From Campylobacteraceae bacterium (GTDB lineage: Bacteria > Campylobacterota > Campylobacteria > Campylobacterales > Sulfurovaceae), in assembly GCA_027068975.1 (NCBI GenBank), contig JALXFN010000084.1, positions 1 to 53,348 on the forward strand: a DNA stretch of 53,348 nucleotides, written 5' to 3'. This document shows positions 9,759 through 16,850 of the stretch, piece after piece; position 1 is the first letter of the stretch, and each line of letters opens with the position of its first letter. The translations under genes were made by a program, and so were the position numbers. Below the pieces are notes generated by a model. That model ran no database searches, was not told the DNA's origin, and saw only the letters and a list, made by a program, of their open reading frames with translations.

Positions 9759-12027
9759 GATGTTTTGGAGTATTAAACTCAAATTAACAGCAATGTTAAA
9801 TGAGGTTAAGTGGAGTATTTTTATTAGAAAGCATGATGTAAAGAGTCTAAAAAAATCTTTCTCTATGGTTTTAGAAATTATTACTATTCACGCTATTCTT
9901 ATCGCCTCAGATATAGTAAAGTTTTTTAATTTCATGAAAGAGATGATAACTCAAAAACTTATTTTTATACCTTTAAGCATTATGTTTTTACTTTTTGGAG
10001 TCTATCTCTCTTTTATCAATGGGCAACCAGACAAAGAGCTTTTTAATGAGAAAATTTTTCCTAAACTTTATTATGATACAGGTATTGAGATTCGTGATTC
10101 ACAAAACAGATTTGCAGGAACAGTAGCAAGTCCTCAAAGTACCGTTACTAATCCTTCTTTATTTATAGAAAAAACACCCTCGCTCTTTTGGTCACTACTT
10201 AAGGAAAAGTATGACCCAAAACTAGATTTTGATAGCAATGCAACTACTTTTTTTGAGGCACTTTCTGAAAACATAACCTACTATAACGGAATAGATATTT
10301 CGTCTCCATTTAGTGAGAGCAGACGCTTGGTACATCATCTTATTACAGAACAGAGTTTAGCGTTAAAACCCAAATTAACATTGACTCAACAACTTATTAA
10401 TATATTTCTAAGAAAACACCCTTTTGAGAGATCTAGTAATAATATAGCACGGTTAAAATTAGCAAAAACATTTTTTCATTCACTTAAAGCCAATGATGGA
10501 GCAAATTTTAAATCATGGTTGCTTTTGGAAAAAAAATTTTTTATTGCTGATGGTAAAGGCTATGGCTTTAAAGATACTGCAGAGATTTTCTTTGGAAAAT
10601 CACTAGATGAACTCTCAAATGCTCAAGAGGCTGTTTTGGTTGCAATGTATGCGAAACCTTTTCATCTGAACCAATCGTTACAAGAGCAAAAAAAAGCATG
10701 GGAAAATATTAAGAGTGATGCCATAGAGATTGTTGATAACTCTGATATTATCAAACATCATTATAATATTGTCTCTAACATAAAAAAGATGCACTTTCCA
10801 AAAATTCCCTATTTTTCAGATTCTCTTATGGAGGTTGTAGGAGAGATAACCTCAAAAAATAGAGAACAGTTTAGCTCTTTACCCACTCGAAGTAATGCTC
10901 TATTACAAAGCTCTAAAGCAGTGGTACGTCAAGAGTTAGATAAACTATTTAAAGTCTATAGTATCTCGCCTAAAAGTCAACTGGTAACAAAAGTATCTAT
11001 TAACTTTGAACTCAATAAAATTTTTTATTTTAATCACTATTTAAAAGAGCAAGTAGAGACATTAAACTTGTCAAATATGTGGGTCTCGGTAGTCAATGAA
11101 GAGGGAAAGATGATTCGTCTTTATCAAAAAAACACCATTTATCAACGCCCACCACAAATTGGAAATCTTGGTAAAATTTTTTCAGCACTTCTTTTTGCTG
11201 ATAGAGGAGATAAGTACTATAGCCAATATTGTAATAAAAAGGCAACATCAGAGATACCCATGGAAGAGGGATTAAAAAAGTGTAGTAGCAACGCATGGAT
11301 TGATGCAAGAAGAGTTTTTTCCTCAAACAAGATGCTTCCACTCTATGATGGTTTTATAAAATATAAAGAACGAGATAGAAGAGGAGAAAATACCTACTAT
11401 AAACCAATTCATATGAATAAAATTGAAGCACTCTATCAAAATTTAGATTTGGTCTCTTTGGAAAACAACGAACCTAGAGTTGATTTAGGAGCAGGAAAAT
11501 TAGAGATGAATCCATTAGATGTTCAAACTGCTTTACATAAAATTACTCAACTGCTTTATCATCCAAATCATACCTTCTATGGGCTAAAGCTTGTCAAATC
11601 ATTAGAGTATCATGATATTAACAAAAGTGTCATTGACCCAACATCCAAATTTTTCTCTTTTGATTCTCCTGAACAGGTTACACCTACCTTTAAGAAGTTT
11701 TTTACAAAAGAGAAACGTATAACCTTACAGACCATCTTTAAAACACCTATCTATAAAAGTTATGGCTCACTACAGTGGTTACGAAACTATATTAATATTA
11801 AATTTGTTTTTGCACAAGAGAGCCATAAGAACGGTACACATTGGCTTGTAGGTGTTTTTAAAAAAGCAAACAAATACTATAGTTTTACAATTTTTATAGA
11901 GGATAAAACAGTTAATACAAAACAAATTAAAGAGAAAATAAAAAGTATTTTAGAGGCAACAATTAAGTCTATCAACAATGAAAGAGAGATGAAATTTAAC
12001 TATATGAAGCAGGTTTTTAGAGATTAG
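9751..12027 (+). CDS. degenerate class A penicillin-binding-protein-like protein
   Basis: The 758-residue protein has the order of a bifunctional PBP: a membrane helix at 70-90, a GT51-like domain at about 105-310 and a transpeptidase-like domain at about 430-720. GT51 features kept are LTLTQQLINIFLRK (209-222) and FGKSLDELSNAQEAVLVAMY (281-300). The first GT51 motif, normally EDxxFxxHxGxD, is replaced by KEKYDPKLDFD (151-161), losing the usual Glu-Asp. In the transpeptidase part the SxxK position reads GNLGK (471-475) with Asn for Ser, SSN (512-514) matches SxN, and KNGT (693-696) replaces KTGT. DLGAGKLEMNPLD (578-590) matches another PBP motif. It is probably a pseudoenzyme or regulator of wall synthesis. 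Confidence 0.75.
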   Translation: MIEMFWSIKLKLTAMLNEVKWSIFIRKHDVKSLKKSFSMVLEIITIHAILIASDIVKFFNFMKEMITQKLIFIPLSIMFLLFGVYLSFINGQPDKELFNEKIFPKLYYDTGIEIRDSQNRFAGTVASPQSTVTNPSLFIEKTPSLFWSLLKEKYDPKLDFDSNATTFFEALSENITYYNGIDISSPFSESRRLVHHLITEQSLALKPKLTLTQQLINIFLRKHPFERSSNNIARLKLAKTFFHSLKANDGANFKSWLLLEKKFFIADGKGYGFKDTAEIFFGKSLDELSNAQEAVLVAMYAKPFHLNQSLQEQKKAWENIKSDAIEIVDNSDIIKHHYNIVSNIKKMHFPKIPYFSDSLMEVVGEITSKNREQFSSLPTRSNALLQSSKAVVRQELDKLFKVYSISPKSQLVTKVSINFELNKIFYFNHYLKEQVETLNLSNMWVSVVNEEGKMIRLYQKNTIYQRPPQIGNLGKIFSALLFADRGDKYYSQYCNKKATSEIPMEEGLKKCSSNAWIDARRVFSSNKMLPLYDGFIKYKERDRRGENTYYKPIHMNKIEALYQNLDLVSLENNEPRVDLGAGKLEMNPLDVQTALHKITQLLYHPNHTFYGLKLVKSLEYHDINKSVIDPTSKFFSFDSPEQVTPTFKKFFTKEKRITLQTIFKTPIYKSYGSLQWLRNYINIKFVFAQESHKNGTHWLVGVFKKANKYYSFTIFIEDKTVNTKQIKEKIKSILEATIKSINNEREMKFNYMKQVFRD

Positions 12028-12032
12028 GATTG

Positions 12033-13157
12033 TTAAACTTTTAACTCTAAAACCTCTCCAAACGGAACATCACAACGTTCACTCATCACCCATAAAACAT
12101 CTATTAATGGTTCATACTTTGGAAAACTTCCTTTTCCATCGGTAAAATAAATCAAAAATTTAAAATCTTCATTCATATTCTTAATATACTCAAAAACAGG
12201 ACGAAAATCTGTTCCCCCTCCTCCTTTAAGCATGGGTTCAAGTGGCTCTTGTGGTGTAAGTCGTTGTATGTTCTGAATAGAAGCATCACACTCGATAAGC
12301 TCGATAACATAATGTGTAAAGACCTGCATTATTTCATAAAGCTCTGCTAAAAAAGTTTTTAAAAGCTCATCATCTATCGAAGCAGAAGTATCAATAGCCA
12401 CGACTATCTTTAACTCTTCTCCATAAATAGAGGGCAGAGCTATGCCTCTATATAAATGTTTTTTAGATGGAGGAAACATCCTATAGTCACTCTTAGCATG
12501 AGCATTTACATAACGATAGAGTTCATCTCTCCAAGATATTTGAGGCTCTTTTTTGCTCTCTATAAAACGCTCTATTCCCTTAGGTAAGTCACCATGTTGT
12601 TCTAGTTTTATATTAAGCTGTTCAAGTAGTAGTTCATACTCCTCTTGTGCTAAAAGTTCTTCAGGCAACTCTTGCTCTTCCATCTCTTCACTCTGCTTTT
12701 CTTGCTCATCTAAAGTTTCATCATTATCTTGTAAATCAAGCTCTCCTAGTAAAATCGTATAAATCTGTTCAGCATAAAGCATCTCAAAACGTGAAGCATA
12801 GTTTGCCATAGGTGGAAGCATAAACCCATTATCAACCAATAAGTCATTAATGGCATAATCAGAAGCCAAATTCCACACCGATGAAACTTTATCTTTTCCT
12901 CTATTACTATGAAAGAGAGCCTGATGCATGGCAGCATTGGCTAGAATCGTACTTACTTCATTAATATCAAGCACTTCTAAATACTCATCATTATACTCCA
13001 ACACATCACCCAAGGGGCGAAAAGAGGCTATATTGTTATTGACTCTTAACTCTATAGAAGTAACTAAACTTCCAAAGTATGGACTTTCAAGCATCAGTTT
13101 TGTTTTAGCTTGGGTTATCTTTTCATTACTTATTAATTTTACATCTTGAGGTATCAT
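12033..13157 (-). CDS. VWA-like protein of the DUF2201 type, MoxR partner
   Basis: A 374-residue cytoplasmic protein. The N-terminal half has the DUF2201 feature of a metallopeptidase-like domain with WNLASDYAINDLL; the usual HExxH is not intact (AAMHQALFHSNR). An acidic Glu/Gln-rich linker lies near 150-180. The C-terminal half is VWA-like, with VVAIDTSASID as a MIDAS-type metal site and a second acidic region at YFTDGKGSFP. Such proteins usually work with MoxR AAA+ ATPases as chaperones or metal-insertion factors. Here moxR is in the same operon, separated only by thiD. It ends five bases from the PBP-like gene, which converges on it. Confidence 0.85.
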   Translation of the reverse strand: MIPQDVKLISNEKITQAKTKLMLESPYFGSLVTSIELRVNNNIASFRPLGDVLEYNDEYLEVLDINEVSTILANAAMHQALFHSNRGKDKVSSVWNLASDYAINDLLVDNGFMLPPMANYASRFEMLYAEQIYTILLGELDLQDNDETLDEQEKQSEEMEEQELPEELLAQEEYELLLEQLNIKLEQHGDLPKGIERFIESKKEPQISWRDELYRYVNAHAKSDYRMFPPSKKHLYRGIALPSIYGEELKIVVAIDTSASIDDELLKTFLAELYEIMQVFTHYVIELIECDASIQNIQRLTPQEPLEPMLKGGGGTDFRPVFEYIKNMNEDFKFLIYFTDGKGSFPKYEPLIDVLWVMSERCDVPFGEVLELKV

Positions 13158-13160
13158 AAC

Positions 13161-13970
13161 TTAAACCTTCAAGGCATAAAAATGGTGAACTGCTCCATGC
13201 CCTCTACCTAAATAGTAATCTTTCCCCTCTTCTATGGCTCTATTTAAATAAGCACATGCTCTCTTTGTAGACTCCTCTAGGCTAAATCCTAAACTCACAT
13301 AAGTAGCAAGAGCAGAAGAGAGGCTACAACCTGTTCCATGAGTATTTATACTCTTTATGGCTCTGTTTTTTATACTTATACACTCTAAACTATCTTTTAA
13401 ACAGAGGGTGTCTATCATCTCATCACTCTCTTCTAGATGTCCACCTTTTAAAAGCACTGATGTATTATATTTTTTAACTAATTTTCTAGCTGAATCTACT
13501 AAGTTCTCTTTTGAAATCTTCTCATCTAGTAAAATCTCTGCTTCGGGTATGTTTGGGGTCACTAAGTAAACCTTAGGAAGAAAAGCCTTTAACCGTTCTA
13601 TAGCTTCATCTGCAAGTAAATTTTTACCAGAGGTTGCCACCATAACAGGGTCTAAAATAATTTTACTCACCCCATACTCTTCAAGTTTTCTCTCTACCAC
13701 CTCTATAACCTCTGCTGAGTGTAGCATTCCTATTTTTACTGCTCCAAACTCTATATCAGACAATACAGCTTCTAGTTGTGTTTCTATATGTGCTATTGGC
13801 ATAGGGTGTATATCTGTTACACCTTGGGTATTTTGTGCAGTTGAGGCTGTTATAACGGTAGATGCATACCCACCATTGGCAGAGATGCTTTTAATGTCGG
13901 CTTGAATTCCTGCACCTCCACCTGAGTCACTCCCTGCGATGCTTAGAACTGTGTTGTATTTTTTCTTCAT
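13161..13970 (-). CDS. thiD: ThiD, HMP/HMP-phosphate kinase
   Basis: This 269-residue enzyme phosphorylates hydroxymethylpyrimidine and its monophosphate in thiamine synthesis. Family marks are SIAGSDSGGGAGIQADIKS at the N-terminus (substrate pocket), DPVMVATSGKNL in the middle, and the C-terminal anion-hole and base motif NTHGTGCSLSSALATY. The length is normal. It sits three bases from both neighbours, between moxR and the VWA gene, so it is translated from the same transcript although no metabolic link is evident. A thiE-like gene lies at 26332. Confidence 0.94.
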   Translation of the reverse strand: MKKKYNTVLSIAGSDSGGGAGIQADIKSISANGGYASTVITASTAQNTQGVTDIHPMPIAHIETQLEAVLSDIEFGAVKIGMLHSAEVIEVVERKLEEYGVSKIILDPVMVATSGKNLLADEAIERLKAFLPKVYLVTPNIPEAEILLDEKISKENLVDSARKLVKKYNTSVLLKGGHLEESDEMIDTLCLKDSLECISIKNRAIKSINTHGTGCSLSSALATYVSLGFSLEESTKRACAYLNRAIEEGKDYYLGRGHGAVHHFYALKV

Positions 13971-13973
13971 ACC

Positions 13974-14975
13974 TTACACCAATAAGTAAGCAAACTCTTC
14001 AACCCAATCTTCCCATACAGAAGAAGCCTCTACATTTATCTTGTTCTGTTGCATATCTTTTACCAACATTACCGAAAACTCTTTTGGAAGTCTTAGTGAA
14101 AACTTTAAAGCATTGTCTACTTTCTCTTTACTAGAGTTCTGTTTTATATTACTAATAATTCCTGCTATTAAGGCAAAAAGAACTTGACTATCATGCTCTA
14201 CTTCTAGCTCTTCCCCATTAAGTAGTTTCTCAATATCAGGCAGACGGCTCATAACCTTTCTAAAGCTCATAAAAGCAGTTGCACTCTCACTCCCTACTGC
14301 ACCAGAGATAATCTCCATAAGTAGAGTAGACTCTATATTTGAAGCTAAAACTCTATGAACATACTCCCATGACCTTGGTGTAGGAAAAGATTTTTGATTT
14401 TTAGAGGGGTCAAAATCAAAAAGCTTACTCTCATCGTAGTGTAAAAATGCAATAATAGAGCTATCTATTCCATTACTATATGCCCACCCTTTCCAATCCT
14501 CAAAACTCACTTCCATATTTAAATGAACGAAACGGTTTGCCAGAGGTGGTGGCATTCTATAGACCACACCTCTATCACTCTCATGGTTTCCAGCAGCTAC
14601 TATACTCCAACCCTTTGGTAACTCATAATCCCCTACTTTTCTATCAAGCACCAGCTGATAAGCCGATGCTTGAACTGAGGGAGGTGCTGTATTTATCTCG
14701 TCTAAAAACAAAATCCCTTTGGAGTCAGGATTTTTAGGTAAAAAGTTTGGACTTGCCCAGACAGCTTCATGATTATCTTTATCAAAAAAGGGAATCCCTT
14801 TAAGGTCAGTGGGGTCAAGTAGTGACAGACGTAAGTCTACAAACTCTAAACCTTTATCTGTAGCTATCTGTTTTATAATAGAAGATTTTCCTATTCCTGG
14901 GCTTCCCCATACAAAAACTGGAATTTGACTCTCTATTAGTTTCTCTAGGCTTTTACTTAGTTCTTTTGCTTTCAT
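13974..14975 (-). CDS. MoxR-family AAA+ ATPase
   Basis: A 333-residue AAA+ protein. Walker A is WGSPGIGKSS near residues 23-32; Walker B is GILFLDEINTAPP; sensor 1 is VAAGNHESD; an arginine-finger region follows in MPPPLANRFVHLN. Members of the MoxR group act with VWA-domain proteins in protein maturation or metal insertion. Its start overlaps the thioredoxin-like gene by four bases and its stop is three bases from thiD. The VWA partner lies one gene downstream. Confidence 0.9.
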   Translation of the reverse strand: MKAKELSKSLEKLIESQIPVFVWGSPGIGKSSIIKQIATDKGLEFVDLRLSLLDPTDLKGIPFFDKDNHEAVWASPNFLPKNPDSKGILFLDEINTAPPSVQASAYQLVLDRKVGDYELPKGWSIVAAGNHESDRGVVYRMPPPLANRFVHLNMEVSFEDWKGWAYSNGIDSSIIAFLHYDESKLFDFDPSKNQKSFPTPRSWEYVHRVLASNIESTLLMEIISGAVGSESATAFMSFRKVMSRLPDIEKLLNGEELEVEHDSQVLFALIAGIISNIKQNSSKEKVDNALKFSLRLPKEFSVMLVKDMQQNKINVEASSVWEDWVEEFAYLLV

Positions 14976-15319
14976 TCATACTCTCCAAATCCATATTTTT
15001 TCATAATAATCTCCACAACAGGCTTTTTATATGCCCCTTCATGTCGGAAAACTTCATTCCCCTCAGCATCAAAAAAGAGTTGAACAGGCATAAGTTTTAA
15101 CTTATATTTATCGCGTAATATTAAACGCTCTTTTTGTCCATCAACTGAATAGATTTGATACTCAGGATGCTCCTCTAAAATTTCACGAAAGACTTTCGAC
15201 ATTTCCAAACAAGAGTAACAGTGCTTCATACCAAAAGCAATAATCGTAGGTTTGCCATTACCTATTTTATCTTTGACATCTGCATATTTTTGAACTTCTA
15301 AAATTTTAATATCTATCAT
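14972..15319 (-). CDS. thioredoxin-like protein with CYSC motif
   Basis: About 115 residues with a thioredoxin fold: the active-site segment FGMKHCYSCLEMSKVF carries a CxxC (CYSC) and the cis-proline region LKLMPVQLFFD follows. No signal peptide is seen, so it is probably cytoplasmic. I prefer the ATG at 15319 over the adjacent in-frame GTG at 15322. It overlaps the stop of the upstream repeat-protein gene by about 14 bases and the moxR start by four, which ties it firmly into the operon. A reducing role for the MoxR/VWA client is possible but inferred. Confidence 0.8.
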   Translation of the reverse strand: MIDIKILEVQKYADVKDKIGNGKPTIIAFGMKHCYSCLEMSKVFREILEEHPEYQIYSVDGQKERLILRDKYKLKLMPVQLFFDAEGNEVFRHEGAYKKPVVEIIMKKYGFGEYE

Positions 15320-16703
15320 CACTTCTCAATCCTACATGTGCAGAGTTTACACTCTTCAAATACGTTTTATTTTTTGTCATCAGCATAATCAGTTCAGAAT
15401 CCAATGCAAACTGCTCCAAATAGACCAACTCTACCGAACTGTTCAATGCCAAAGCACGATTTAGCTCATGTTCATTCAACGCACACAACTCTTTTAAAAT
15501 TTCAGCATTGGTATTTGGATTGGCAGCTAAATTTTGTATAACTTCTCTATCTCCACTCTTGTAAAAGTGTGTCAACAGTTCAGTAGAGGTATTTGGATTA
15601 GCACTAAGAGGAAGCATAAACTCTTCTCCATACATCTCATATAGTTTAGCCAGTAACTCACTATTTACTTCTGGATTAGAAGCCAATTTATAGTCTAACA
15701 GTTTGTTAAGACCTATTAAAGAGTCCACTATCTCTTCTATAAGAAGGTTTTCCCCCATAAAAGCTAAAAGTACATCAGAGAGATTTGACTCTAAAATGTA
15801 CTCTAGTCGTTTAGCTGTTAATGTTTGAAAGGTTAACAGTGACTCTACTATTTCATTATCACTTTTGAGTAGTTCTCTAAAAAGTTTATCATCCAAAGCA
15901 TTGTTTTGCGTGAGCATAAGCTTGGTAACGTCATTGGCTTGTTGAAAAATAAGCTCTTGGGCATCTACACGAATAGCCGAATTACAGGCTAAAAAACTTT
16001 TAATTCTATCGTCATTAAAACTTAAAAGGTAACGTATGCTTTCATGAGAAATATTAGGGTTAAGTGCCACTATTTCACGTAAGTTTTTAGGACGTAAATC
16101 CTCCTTACGGCTCTGTTTTATCTCATGGTTTGGCATGGTAAGCATGGCATCCAATATATCAGCTGTTTTGGCATCTCTAGCAATATTGGACAACGTAATA
16201 GGAGAGTAGACCATAGCAGGGTCACGAAAACCATCGGGTCTATAAAAACGCTCTACAAAAGTTATGGTTGTATCACGATTCTCATCGTTATCATACACTC
16301 CATCATTCCCCCAATCGTACATTTTAAAAAGTTTTAAGTAGACCTCATCAGAAAAGGCTCCATTTTTGAGCAGACGTTTCAAACGCTCTTGGTCATTAGA
16401 GAGTTTAAGTGACATCATCAAGGTGTTGGGTTTAATATGCGTCGTATAATACTCTTCAAACTGAGCCAAACGCAACTCTGGAACTTTGGCATCATATAAG
16501 GCATAAGAGGTCTCCTCCTCTAAAGGGGTCATCATGGTACTCAACACAACTAGAGCAACCTCTTGCCCCACATATTTATCTGCATAGTTCATACCTTGGG
16601 ATTCCAAAAAGTTACTAAGTTCTTCTGGCGTAAAATTAGTGACACGCCCTAAAAAAAGAACCGTGCCATTTTTATTTTGCTTTATAATCTCTTCTATATT
16701 CAT
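15306..16703 (-). CDS. LRV/HEAT-like alpha-solenoid protein, first gene of the moxR operon
   Basis: A 465-residue protein. Residues from about 195 to the end consist of helical repeats of about 24 residues containing NPNxxxExL-type turns (ALNPNISHESIRYLLS, ANPNTSTELLTHFY, ANPNTNAEILKEL), as in leucine-rich-variant or HEAT solenoids. The N-terminal 100 residues (VLFLGRVTNFTPEELSNFLE, then VALVVLST) faintly recall a BRCT fold; this is a weak guess. No cysteine cluster for an iron-sulfur site is seen. It opens the operon with thioredoxin-like, MoxR, ThiD and VWA genes and may serve as a client-binding scaffold. Confidence 0.75.
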   Translation of the reverse strand: MNIEEIIKQNKNGTVLFLGRVTNFTPEELSNFLESQGMNYADKYVGQEVALVVLSTMMTPLEEETSYALYDAKVPELRLAQFEEYYTTHIKPNTLMMSLKLSNDQERLKRLLKNGAFSDEVYLKLFKMYDWGNDGVYDNDENRDTTITFVERFYRPDGFRDPAMVYSPITLSNIARDAKTADILDAMLTMPNHEIKQSRKEDLRPKNLREIVALNPNISHESIRYLLSFNDDRIKSFLACNSAIRVDAQELIFQQANDVTKLMLTQNNALDDKLFRELLKSDNEIVESLLTFQTLTAKRLEYILESNLSDVLLAFMGENLLIEEIVDSLIGLNKLLDYKLASNPEVNSELLAKLYEMYGEEFMLPLSANPNTSTELLTHFYKSGDREVIQNLAANPNTNAEILKELCALNEHELNRALALNSSVELVYLEQFALDSELIMLMTKNKTYLKSVNSAHVGLRSDDRY

Positions 16704-16781
16704 GCTATGTCCTTATTAAAGGGATAATAACATAAAAAGAGTAAATTTCTCTTATTTAAAGAATAGAAGAAAATTTAAAGT

Positions 16782-16850
16782 TTATCTCTCTATATGTTTT
16801 TTCATATCAAAATACTTTTCACAACTCAGTGATATTTTTGATTCTTTCAT
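16782..16850 (-). CDS. possible 22-residue ORF coupled to the M50 protease gene
   Basis: The ATG at 16850 overlaps the TGA of the protease gene in an ATGA arrangement, and AGGAAAA lies just upstream inside the protease gene. The frame encodes MKESKISLSCEKYFDMKKHI plus two residues before TAA. The arrangement suits translational coupling, but the frame is short enough to arise by chance and no family is recognised. Confidence 0.3.
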   Translation of the reverse strand: MKESKISLSCEKYFDMKKHIER

